From SIG578 sp036311245 (GTDB taxonomy: Bacteria > Bacillota > Clostridia > Oscillospirales > Ruminococcaceae): DNA of 12,745 nucleotides. Within the stretch, counting starts at the first letter, position 1; every line of letters starts with the position of its first letter. Below the pieces are notes generated by a model that had not been told where the DNA came from, did not search any database, and was given only the letters and a program-made list of their open reading frames with translations. Of the stretch, positions 1-5,954 are shown piece by piece. The stretch spans positions 1 through 12,745 of the forward strand of contig JAXJQH010000128.1 in NCBI GenBank assembly GCA_036311245.1. The letters are read 5' to 3'. Made by a program: the position numbers and the translations under genes.

Positions 1-10
1 ATCTAATCAC

Positions 11-49
11 AAAAAAAGAGCATTACCATAAAAGGTAGTGCTCTTTTTT
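11..49 (-). terminator. Rho-independent terminator of tRNA-Ser
   Basis: An 11-bp stem (17-27 with 34-44, one G-U pair) encloses a 6-nt loop. Read on the minus strand it is followed by a run of T (complement of 11-16). It begins directly after the CCA end of the tRNA, so it terminates that transcript. Confidence 0.9.
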
Positions 50-139
50 GGCGGAGAGAGGGGGATTCGAACCCCCGAACGGGGTTAACCGTTACACGAT
101 TTCCAATCGTGCGCCTTAGGCCAGCTCAGCCACCTCTCC
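49..139 (-). tRNA. tRNA-Ser (anticodon GGA)
   Basis: This is a class II tRNA on the minus strand. The 7-bp acceptor stem pairs 133-139 with 53-59. The T arm (60-76) has a TTCGAAT loop and a 5-bp G/C stem. A long variable arm with an AACGG/CCGTT stem is typical of tRNA-Ser. The anticodon loop TTGGAAA gives anticodon GGA, which reads UCC and UCU. The discriminator is G (52) and the CCA end is encoded (51-49). It has its own consensus promoter just upstream and a hairpin terminator just downstream, so it appears to be a single-gene transcript rather than part of the upstream SRP RNA transcript. Confidence 0.97.
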
Positions 140-164
140 GTTTGCGCTTTTAAAATGCTTAATT

Positions 165-193
165 ATTATACACAAAATAAGTCCCTATGTCAA
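165..193 (-). promoter_or_regulatory. Sigma-A promoter of tRNA-Ser
   Basis: On the minus strand, TTGACA (193-188) is separated by 17 nt from TATAAT (170-165), a perfect consensus match. The start site is predicted near 158, about 19 nt before the tRNA 5' end, which fits a short leader removed by RNase P. Confidence 0.9.
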
Positions 194-197
194 TAGT

Positions 198-220
198 AAA
201 AAACAAAAGTTTTTTGTTTT
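198..220 (-). terminator. A/T-rich terminator downstream of SRP RNA
   Basis: Arms 200-208 and 212-220 form a 9-bp stem made almost entirely of A-T pairs with a 3-nt loop, followed on the minus strand by T residues. It lies between the SRP RNA and the tRNA-Ser promoter, where a terminator is expected. The stem is weak. The closing helix of the SRP RNA followed by five T (233-229) may also contribute. Confidence 0.5.
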
Positions 221-233
221 AAAGCTGCAAAAA

Positions 234-366
234 TGCGCAGTCTCTATGAGCGAGCCGGCTTGACTGCGGCACACAGCATAATCCGCTTAATGCTGCTCGG
301 TTCCCCGCCTGACATGGTTCACGGCATGCCGTCGCACAGGGCCAGCTCGCTCATACAAACTGCGCA
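234..366 (-). ncRNA. ffs: Signal recognition particle RNA, small (4.5S-like) type
   Basis: The minus-strand RNA folds into one long hairpin. TGCGCAGT (234-241) pairs with its complement at 359-366, and an 11-bp helix (245-255 with 345-355) continues it. The apical part carries the SRP S-domain core that binds Ffh: GUCAGG (313-308), a GGAA tetraloop (304-301) closed by CGG/CCG, then AGCAGC (297-292). Compared with the usual UCC/GGA closing pairs, the three pairs have changed on both sides, as expected for a conserved helix. At roughly 133 nt there is no room for the Alu domain found in the long Bacillus-type scRNA. Together with Ffh it would target nascent membrane and secreted proteins to the translocon. 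Exact ends are approximate. Confidence 0.92.
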
Positions 367-379
367 TATAACAACAAGT

Positions 380-408
380 AGTATATCAAAAAAAAACTGA
401 AATAGCAA
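380..408 (-). promoter_or_regulatory. Sigma-A promoter of SRP RNA
   Basis: On the minus strand, TTGCTA (408-403), a 17-nt spacer and TATACT (385-380) are appropriately placed for a start near 373, a few bases before the first paired base of the SRP RNA (366). Confidence 0.85.
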
Positions 409-476
409 GAATTATTTAAAAAAACTGTGGAATTTTAATTGCATAGGCGCTTTTAATAGCTTTCGAGGGGGATTAT

Positions 477-983
477 ATGGTTGCGGTTTTTTTAGGAGCA
501 GGCGCGAATGGCTCCTTTCGCAAAACGGTGGCAAGGATACTCAGAGAGCACGCAGAGGTTATAGAGGTTTCAAGGGATAGAATATTCGGACGTGCTCGCG
601 GCAGACAGGTCACCGCCATTTTTCAGCGGGAGCTTAGCCTTTTACATCTTTTAGGTAGCGCCGTTTTTCTCAATCGCTGCAGCGGAGGCACCAAAATATC
701 CGCCGAGCGCTATCTTATATGCAACAGTGCGAACCACGGCGATCTCGAGCTGGCAAAAAAGAGCGGCGGCGAGGTTATTACCTGTGGGATGTCGCTTCGC
801 GACAGCGTTAGCTTTTCGAGCTTTACCGACGAGCGCTGTGTGATAAGCGTTCAGCGTTCCCTAAAGCGGTTTGACGGGCGCAGGGTCGAGCCTTTTGAGT
901 TTCCCTGCCGTTGTCTGCCCGATGATGACCGATACGGGCTGTTGTGCGCCCATCTCTTTTTGATTTTACTCGGAAAAATATAA
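477..983 (+). CDS. Conserved hypothetical protein, 168 aa
   Basis: I do not recognise a named function. A strong SD (GAGGGGG, 465-471) lies 5 nt before the ATG, and a terminator follows at once, so this appears to be a real single-gene unit. The N-terminus (MVAVFLGAG, residues 1-9) reads like a beta strand plus glycine-rich turn. The most distinctive region is residues 99-142, containing VITCGM, a serine-rich SFSSF segment, ISVQR and EPFEFP. From memory, uncharacterised clostridial proteins share this pattern, and it loosely recalls the C-terminal part of Mur-type ligases, but I cannot verify either. There is no signal peptide. The hydrophobic C-terminal stretch (LLCAHLFLILL) is too short for a confident membrane segment. 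It is the only plus-strand gene at this end and is separated from the polysaccharide genes by the shared terminator, so a link to that locus is not implied. No clear promoter was found upstream. Confidence 0.75.
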   Translation: MVAVFLGAGANGSFRKTVARILREHAEVIEVSRDRIFGRARGRQVTAIFQRELSLLHLLGSAVFLNRCSGGTKISAERYLICNSANHGDLELAKKSGGEVITCGMSLRDSVSFSSFTDERCVISVQRSLKRFDGRRVEPFEFPCRCLPDDDRYGLLCAHLFLILLGKI

Positions 984-1008
984 AATCCCGCTTATGCTGC
1001 GGGATTTT
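982..1008. terminator. Bidirectional terminator between convergent genes
   Basis: A 10-bp stem (982-991 with 999-1008) has a GC-rich core and flanking A/T runs, so it gives a hairpin plus U-tract on both strands. It serves the plus-strand gene ending at 983 and the minus-strand gene ending at 992. The stop codon of the plus-strand gene overlaps the left arm, and the minus-strand stop codon lies in the loop. Confidence 0.9.
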
Positions 1009-2011
1009 TAACTTTATATTTTGTTTTGTTATGGAGTTGTCTTACCTTAGAAGCCACAAAGAGCGGCAGCACAATTTTATATCTTGCAAAGAAAAAGAGC
1101 GTTGCTTTTACAAAAGATGTTTTGCTAAGCGGCGCCTCTTTAAGCGCCTGCGCATAAACACCCTCTTTTACGGCGGCGCGGGCAGCAGAGAGCTGCTCCT
1201 TTACACTTCCCTTTTCCTTTCTAAATAGGTCATGCACGCAGACTATAAGCAAATGGTCAAGAACATACAAAAGAAAAGCCGATTTAATCTCCTTTGGAGC
1301 TTTGGAAAGGCGGCGGCTTGTTCTGAGCATTGCATCGGCATATTTATCGCAAAGATTTCTGTTAGTGCGGCGAACCGAAAAGGGGTCATTTACTGTGTAA
1401 TGATAAACTGCTCTGTCTATTTTGGCTGCAAAGCTGCTTTGCATAATCACCGAGATAACAAAATCGCTATCCTCGGAGTGTGTAATTTTAGGATCAAAAC
1501 GAATATTTTTTTCTCTCACAAGGTCAGTTGAGAAAAGCTTTCCCCAAGCGCAAAGGGTCTTTGTGGGGCGCCTTAGGCTTTCCACAAGCAGTTTTTGCAT
1601 TGAAGCTTTGGGAACAAGATGCCAATTATCCTGTTTTGCGCTTGTCTGACTGTCACTAAAAGCAAAATAAACATCTGAGCCTGCAAACTGCTCAAAACCG
1701 CGGGCAAAAACCGCATCTGCATCAGGGAGCATAGTGTCATCCTGATCCACAAAGCAGAGATACTCGCCGCGCGCATTTTCAATGCCGACATTTCTCGCTT
1801 TGGAAACGCCTTTTTCACTCTGAAAAACCCGAATTCGCTCATCCTTTTCAGCGAGCTTTAGCGCAAACTCATAGGTTTTATCCTTTGAGCCGTTTTCAAC
1901 TATTAAAATTTCAAAAGACAGATTTTTTTGGCAGGTTATACTGCCTACACATGCCGAAAGATATCTTTCCCCATTATGCGCGGGAATAATATAAGAAATC
2001 TGCGGACGCAT
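992..2011 (-). CDS. Glycosyltransferase family 2 (GT-A fold)
   Basis: This 339-aa protein is a typical GT2 enzyme that would transfer a sugar from a nucleotide donor onto the growing lipid-linked glycan at the cytoplasmic face. The N-terminal GT-A domain begins with SYIIPAHNGERYL (residues 6-18), followed by ILIVENGSKDKT (35-46), GVSKARNVGIENARG (68-82) and the metal/nucleotide-binding DXD-type motif VDQDD (88-92). No membrane segments are evident. The ATG at 2011 is preceded by a GAGGGAG SD sequence, and the gene follows the DUF4422 gene by 19 nt. It is the last gene of the operon; its final codons form one arm of the shared terminator and its TAA sits in the loop. The family is clear. Donor and acceptor cannot be told from sequence. 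Confidence 0.95.
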   Translation of the reverse strand: MRPQISYIIPAHNGERYLSACVGSITCQKNLSFEILIVENGSKDKTYEFALKLAEKDERIRVFQSEKGVSKARNVGIENARGEYLCFVDQDDTMLPDADAVFARGFEQFAGSDVYFAFSDSQTSAKQDNWHLVPKASMQKLLVESLRRPTKTLCAWGKLFSTDLVREKNIRFDPKITHSEDSDFVISVIMQSSFAAKIDRAVYHYTVNDPFSVRRTNRNLCDKYADAMLRTSRRLSKAPKEIKSAFLLYVLDHLLIVCVHDLFRKEKGSVKEQLSAARAAVKEGVYAQALKEAPLSKTSFVKATLFFFARYKIVLPLFVASKVRQLHNKTKYKVKNPAA

Positions 2012-2030
2012 TTTTGTCTTTCTCCCTCAC

Positions 2031-2801
2031 TTAAAAACTTTTATCATAGCTCCTGCCCAAGAATTTAGCCTTTAAAAAGCCGATTACCTTTGCGGCAAGG
2101 TTTATCTTTTCCATATATATGCAAGGAATTTCTTTGTAACTAATCTTATTTTTATTTATCCACATATCCAGCATCAGCTCGCTGAGTCTGCCCATCATTC
2201 TCTCTTCAAACGAGGACATTTTTGCAAAGTCAATTCTTTTTTCAAGCTCAAACAGAATATCGAACATCCAGCTTGCATAAGATTCTGCAAGCTCGCGCTT
2301 CATAATAAACATATTGAACATATGGGCAGATGTTCTCTTTTTAAGTAAATCAAACTCACACAAATATTCGGGTGACTTTTGCTCCAAGACCTCTCTGAGA
2401 GCCAGAAGGTGCTCCTCTTTATGTGTATGCGCATAGTGGTCATAAAGATTTTCAATATAGTAGTTTTGTTTTTTGGGAAGCACCACATCTGTGCTTTCAA
2501 AGAGACTTTCAAGCTGCTCTCCCGAAAGAACCGCTTTAAATTTATCCTTTTGCGGCTTTATGGAAAAATGGCGGCGGTAGTGCGCAAGCCCTATATAATC
2601 GGCATCCAAATTTTTAATAGCCCAATAAAGCCCCGTAAGCTCACAGTAACGAGGATTTTTTTCAGAAATATTATCGCCTGTGTCATCTCCCGCAAAGCCT
2701 ATATCCTCTTTGCCTTTTTTACCGACGTGAAGCGGGAGATAGATGCTATCCTCTGGCATTCTATAAGGCTTATGCGCCGCAATGATGATTTTTGCTTTCA
2801 A
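2031..2801 (-). CDS. DUF4422 capsular polysaccharide protein, putative glycosyltransferase
   Basis: The 256-aa protein matches the DUF4422 family found in capsule and exopolysaccharide loci and regarded as glycosyltransferase-like. Typical features are KIIIAAHKPYRMP near the N-terminus (residues 4-15), GDNISEKN (42-49), YCELTGLYWAIKN (52-64) and GLAHYRRHF (71-79). No signal peptide or membrane segment is seen. The start codon appears to be TTG at 2801: the family's conserved N-terminal strand begins there, and an AAGGAG SD (2809-2814) lies 7 nt upstream. The next ATG, at residue 15, would remove the strand. It is separated by one base from the stop codon of glf, suggesting translational coupling. 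Its neighbours suggest a sugar added to the same glycan, possibly galactofuranose given adjacent glf, but that is inference. Confidence 0.9.
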   Translation of the reverse strand: MKAKIIIAAHKPYRMPEDSIYLPLHVGKKGKEDIGFAGDDTGDNISEKNPRYCELTGLYWAIKNLDADYIGLAHYRRHFSIKPQKDKFKAVLSGEQLESLFESTDVVLPKKQNYYIENLYDHYAHTHKEEHLLALREVLEQKSPEYLCEFDLLKKRTSAHMFNMFIMKRELAESYASWMFDILFELEKRIDFAKMSSFEERMMGRLSELMLDMWINKNKISYKEIPCIYMEKINLAAKVIGFLKAKFLGRSYDKSF

Positions 2802-2802
2802 T

Positions 2803-3900
2803 TTAAAGCTCCTTCTCTACAAGCTCCAAAGCTGCCTCTATGGTATCATCCATATCATAATAGCGGTAACCGCCGAGGCGGCCGCCGAATATGACATTTT
2901 CTGTTTCCTTTGCAAGAGCGGCATATTTCTGATAGAGCGCCTGATTTTTCTCGTCATTAACGGGATAGTATGGCTCTGTTCCCTCTGTCCACTCAGCGGG
3001 ATATTCACGGGTTATGATGGTTTTGGGGGCATTTGAGCCTTCAAAATGCTTGTGCTCGATAATTCTTGTAAATTTGTGCTCAGCGTCGGTATAATTTACT
3101 ACTGCGACTCCTTGATAATTTTCACAATTAAGAAGCTCATTTTCAAAGTTAAGGCTTCTATACTCAAGCTTACCGAAGCAGTAATCAAAATACAAGTCAA
3201 TACAACCTGTATAGACCACTCGCTCGGCTAAAGAGTCAAGCTCATTTTTATGCTCAAAATAATCGGTTTCGAGCCTTACCTCGCAGCCATCGAGCATTTT
3301 TTCAATAATGGCTGTATATCCGCCTATGGGGATACCCTGATAGCGGTCGTTAAAATAGTTATTATCAAAAGTAAACCGAACGGGCAGGCGCTTTATTATA
3401 AAGCTGGGAAGCTCGCTGCAGGGTCTGCCCCACTGTTTCTCGGTGTAATATTTTACAAGCTTTTCATAAATATCGGTGCCGACAAGCGAGATTGCCTGTT
3501 CTTCTAAATTCCGAGGCTCGCCCTTTATCTCTGCGCGCTGCTCCTCTATCTTGGCAGCGGCTTCCTGCGGGGTCAGAGTGCCCCACATCTGATAAAAGGT
3601 ATTCATATTAAAGGGCAAATTATAAAGCTCGCCCTTATAATTTGCGATTGGAGTATTTACAAAATTGTTAAACTCTGCAAAGTGGTTTATATACTCCCAT
3701 ACATCTCTATTATCTGTATGAAAAATGTGCGCTCCGTATTTATGGACATTGATGCCGTCTACACTCTGGGTGTAGATATTTCCGCCGATATGCTCGCGCC
3801 TATCAACAACAAGGCATTTCTTTCCGCGCGCCGTCGCTTCATGTGCAAAAACACTGCCGAAAAGCCCCGCTCCGACTATCAGATAATCATACTTTTTCAT
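2803..3900 (-). CDS. glf: UDP-galactopyranose mutase
   Basis: This flavoenzyme converts UDP-galactopyranose to UDP-galactofuranose, the donor for Galf residues in bacterial surface glycans. The length, 365 aa, is normal for the family. The FAD-binding Rossmann motif is VGAGLFGSVFAHEA (residues 9-22), followed by VVDRREHIGGN (31-41). Other family signatures are KYGAHIFHT (54-62), FNNFVNTPIANYKG (77-90), YYTEKQWG (151-158) and RLPVRFTFDNNYF (171-183). The ATG at 3900 has an AGAGGTAAG SD. It lies 13 nt after the sugar transferase gene. Its presence predicts galactofuranose in the product of this locus. Identity is very clear. Confidence 0.97.
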   Translation of the reverse strand: MKKYDYLIVGAGLFGSVFAHEATARGKKCLVVDRREHIGGNIYTQSVDGINVHKYGAHIFHTDNRDVWEYINHFAEFNNFVNTPIANYKGELYNLPFNMNTFYQMWGTLTPQEAAAKIEEQRAEIKGEPRNLEEQAISLVGTDIYEKLVKYYTEKQWGRPCSELPSFIIKRLPVRFTFDNNYFNDRYQGIPIGGYTAIIEKMLDGCEVRLETDYFEHKNELDSLAERVVYTGCIDLYFDYCFGKLEYRSLNFENELLNCENYQGVAVVNYTDAEHKFTRIIEHKHFEGSNAPKTIITREYPAEWTEGTEPYYPVNDEKNQALYQKYAALAKETENVIFGGRLGGYRYYDMDDTIEAALELVEKEL

Positions 3901-3913
3901 ACGCTTACCTCTT

Positions 3914-4576
3914 TTACTGTGCGCCTTTTCCCGAAAATACTGCCGGAATTGTTTTTAACAGAATTTTAAAGTCAGTCCACAAGCTGCGTTCCATAATATA
4001 TTTAAGGTCAAGTCTTACCCATTCCTTAAACTTGATGTTATTTCTGCCACTGCACTGCCAATAGCAGGTAAGCCCCTGCTTTACTAAAAGGCGGTTGAAC
4101 TGATAGGGCTTATATTTCTCTACCTCAATAATAATTGGAGGGCGAGGACCTACAAATGTCATATCTCCGATAAGGATATTTACAAGCTGCGGGAGCTCGT
4201 CAATGCTTGTTTTTCTAAGAATTGCGCCTATTTTGGTAACTCTCGGATCTCGCTTCATTTTGAAGGCGGGTCCGTCCATTTCGTTCATTTTGCGAAGCTT
4301 TTCCAAAAATTCGGGAGAGTCTGCCCCGACAACCATTGTGCGGAACTTATACATTTTAAACAGTTTGCCGCCTTTTCCGACACGGGTCTGAACAAAAATC
4401 GGAGGTCCGCCGTCTGTCATAACAAGAAGGGCAACAATCAATAGTAGCGGAAAAAGGACTATGAGCAAAATAAGCGCCGCGATAAAGTCAAGAATGCGCT
4501 TTACAAAATCATAGCCTTTTTTCTCAATAAACACAAAGTTGTTGACCGATCTGTTTTTCATTTTGCTTTTTTTCAT
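3914..4576 (-). CDS. Bacterial sugar transferase (monotopic phosphoglycosyl transferase)
   Basis: This 220-aa enzyme matches the small phosphoglycosyl transferase core (bacterial sugar transferase family), which moves a sugar-1-phosphate from a UDP-sugar to undecaprenyl phosphate and starts lipid-linked glycan synthesis. A hydrophobic segment at residues 28-53 contains the FP turn typical of the re-entrant membrane helix. Then come GPPIFVQTRVGKGGKLF (57-73), YKFRTM (76-81), the catalytic Asp-Glu pair in SIDELPQ (124-130) and GDMTFVGPRP (137-146). The four-helix N-terminal domain of the larger WbaP-type enzymes is missing. The ATG at 4576 has a GAGGTTATT SD; the ATG at residue 6 is an alternative. 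The gene sits 20 nt after the LCP gene. The sugar it transfers cannot be deduced. Confidence 0.95.
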   Translation of the reverse strand: MKKSKMKNRSVNNFVFIEKKGYDFVKRILDFIAALILLIVLFPLLLIVALLVMTDGGPPIFVQTRVGKGGKLFKMYKFRTMVVGADSPEFLEKLRKMNEMDGPAFKMKRDPRVTKIGAILRKTSIDELPQLVNILIGDMTFVGPRPPIIIEVEKYKPYQFNRLLVKQGLTCYWQCSGRNNIKFKEWVRLDLKYIMERSLWTDFKILLKTIPAVFSGKGAQ

Positions 4577-4596
4577 AATAACCTCGCTGCTAAGGA

Positions 4597-5739
4597 TTAT
4601 TTTTTAGACGATGTAGGTATCATCGAGGAGTTTTCTTCTGTCTTAGGTGGCAAATAAATAAAATCGTGCAGCTTTTCTGAAGCCAACTTAAGGTCATAGA
4701 CCATATAGCTTGTACCATTAATGCTCTGACCTTTGCCGGGGCATTCATCATTGGGCAGGCCATAGGATTCAATGGAGGGGGAATTTGCAAGTGCCCACAT
4801 ACCGATTCCGAGCATTTCGCTTGTATCAAGAGTGGTAGTACACTCACTTAAAATCATTTCTACCAGTTTAGGGAATTTTAACGGGTTCATTTTCTTTACT
4901 GTGTCAAACATTGCAGCGAGAACCTCACGCTGGCGGTTTCCTCTGTCAATATCGCTTCCTGTATAGCGGTTTCTTGCATAGGCAAGAGCCTGTCCGCCGT
5001 TTAGGTGCTGAACTCCTGCCTCTTTTATATAGTCACACTCTATTCCCATATCCTTAAGGTACGGAATGTAGTTATTGTTCATAACCTTCATCTCAGCCTC
5101 GCTGACATCAATGGTTACGCCCCCGATATAATCAATTATTTCGGAAAACTGGTAAAAGTTTACGCTGACATAATCGGTTATATCAAGCTTGAAATTATGG
5201 TTTAAGGTTTTAACTGCAAGGTTAGCCTTTCCGTAAGCCCATGCGTGAGTTATCTTGTCGTGCTTTCCGTTTTCAAATTCAATATAGGTATCTCTTGCGA
5301 TAGAGGTCATTTTAATAGATTTGTTGACCTTGTCGATGGACAGAATAATAATGGCATCAGATCTACCGACATCGTTATCCTGACGGGTGTCAAGACCATA
5401 AAGAGCGATGTTTTTTACATTATCATCAAACGGAAGGTCTGCATCAGAGGCAATTCCAAGGTCGCCCGAAAGGTTATCTCTGTCCACCTTATTAAGAGCG
5501 GAAATTCCCCACGAAACAGCCCAGACAACAATAGCTAATATAATGCTGACAACAACGGCTATTATAGCAAATATAATTTTTTTATTTTTATTATTATCTT
5601 TTTTAGGCTTTTTATCACCGCTTCTCTTATTTTCGGCGGTGACATCTCCCGCATTTTTTGCAACATTTTCTTTATAGCATTTCTCGCAGAAGATCGCATT
5701 CTCATCATCTAAAGGAGCTCCGCAGCTAATGCATTTCAT
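4597..5739 (-). CDS. LytR-CpsA-Psr (LCP) family protein with N-terminal zinc ribbon
   Basis: LCP proteins transfer undecaprenyl-pyrophosphate-linked glycans to peptidoglycan outside the membrane. In this 380-aa protein, residues 3-21 form a small zinc ribbon (Cys3, Cys6, Cys18, Cys21), then comes a Lys/Asp-rich linker, a membrane segment (about 54-76) and the LCP domain (about 108-285). LCP signatures include LYGLDTRQ (113-120, Asp-Arg), RSDAIIILSID (126-136), SIARDTYI (146-153), HAWAYG (165-170), YARNRYTGSDIDRGNRQRE (254-272). The topology puts the ribbon in the cytoplasm. I chose the ATG at 5739 because GGAGGT (5747-5752) lies 7 nt upstream. The frame stays open to 5859, but that extension runs through the -35 and -10 boxes, so it cannot be translated from this promoter. 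It is the first gene of the downstream polysaccharide operon. Confidence 0.95.
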   Translation of the reverse strand: MKCISCGAPLDDENAIFCEKCYKENVAKNAGDVTAENKRSGDKKPKKDNNKNKKIIFAIIAVVVSIILAIVVWAVSWGISALNKVDRDNLSGDLGIASDADLPFDDNVKNIALYGLDTRQDNDVGRSDAIIILSIDKVNKSIKMTSIARDTYIEFENGKHDKITHAWAYGKANLAVKTLNHNFKLDITDYVSVNFYQFSEIIDYIGGVTIDVSEAEMKVMNNNYIPYLKDMGIECDYIKEAGVQHLNGGQALAYARNRYTGSDIDRGNRQREVLAAMFDTVKKMNPLKFPKLVEMILSECTTTLDTSEMLGIGMWALANSPSIESYGLPNDECPGKGQSINGTSYMVYDLKLASEKLHDFIYLPPKTEENSSMIPTSSKK

Positions 5740-5754
5740 AAATATTACCTCCGT

Positions 5755-5799
5755 AAAAATCGGACCGAAATAAGACATTGCAGCTTGGTTTCGATCCGA
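5755..5799 (-). promoter_or_regulatory. Leader hairpin plus U-tract, possible attenuator of the LCP operon
   Basis: In the minus-strand leader, 5789-5799 pairs with 5760-5770 (11 bp, one G-U) around an 18-nt loop, followed at once by TTTTT (5759-5755). The SD of the LCP gene starts 2 nt beyond. The shape is that of an intrinsic terminator between promoter and first gene. It could stop transcription, or it could modulate ribosome access. I see no clear anti-terminator helix. Confidence 0.55.
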
Positions 5800-5830
5800 C
5801 ATACCTATCCATAATATTAAACCATAATGT

Positions 5831-5859
5831 ATTATAGTCTTTTTTGAGCGAAAAGTCAA
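5831..5859 (-). promoter_or_regulatory. Sigma-A promoter of the LCP-sugar transferase-glf operon
   Basis: On the minus strand TTGACT (5859-5854), a 17-nt spacer and a perfect TATAAT (5836-5831) are present. The predicted start near 5824 gives a leader of about 85 nt that contains the hairpin at 5760-5799. Confidence 0.9.
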
Positions 5860-5910
5860 TAATTATGTCATTAACAGCCGATAGGGTTATATTAATAGTA
5901 TCTCTCGTCA

Positions 5911-5950
5911 TAAAAAACAAATGAGGGTAAAACAAATTTTACCCTCATTT
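5911..5950 (-). terminator. Rho-independent terminator of the sugar-nucleotide operon
   Basis: A perfect 14-bp stem (5919-5932 with 5937-5950) with a 4-nt loop is followed on the minus strand by T residues (complement of 5912-5917). It starts 4 nt after the stop codon of the aminotransferase gene, closing the upstream operon before the promoter at 5831-5859. The A-rich flank also allows partial function on the plus strand, but no plus-strand gene ends here. Confidence 0.92.
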
Positions 5951-5954
5951 TATA

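Noticed and set aside
140..164. Possible co-transcription of SRP RNA and tRNA-Ser
   Set aside because: A perfect consensus promoter (165-193) and a probable terminator (198-220) lie between them.
234..366. Long inverted repeat considered as a mobile-element end or CRISPR remnant
   Set aside because: The arms are the closing helix of the SRP RNA; the S-domain core and promoter explain the whole structure, and there are no repeated units.
944..1842. Several plus-strand and minus-strand open frames of 75-99 codons inside the GT2 gene
   Set aside because: They lie antisense to or out of frame with a well-supported gene, lack SD sequences and show no protein-like composition.
2379..4391. Plus-strand open frames up to 171 codons over the DUF4422, glf and sugar transferase genes
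   Set aside because: All are antisense shadows of genes with clear family motifs.
5740..5859. 40-residue N-terminal extension of the LCP protein in the open frame up to 5859
   Set aside because: It runs through the -10 and -35 boxes of the promoter, has no zinc-ribbon or family similarity, and a strong SD stands before the ATG at 5739.
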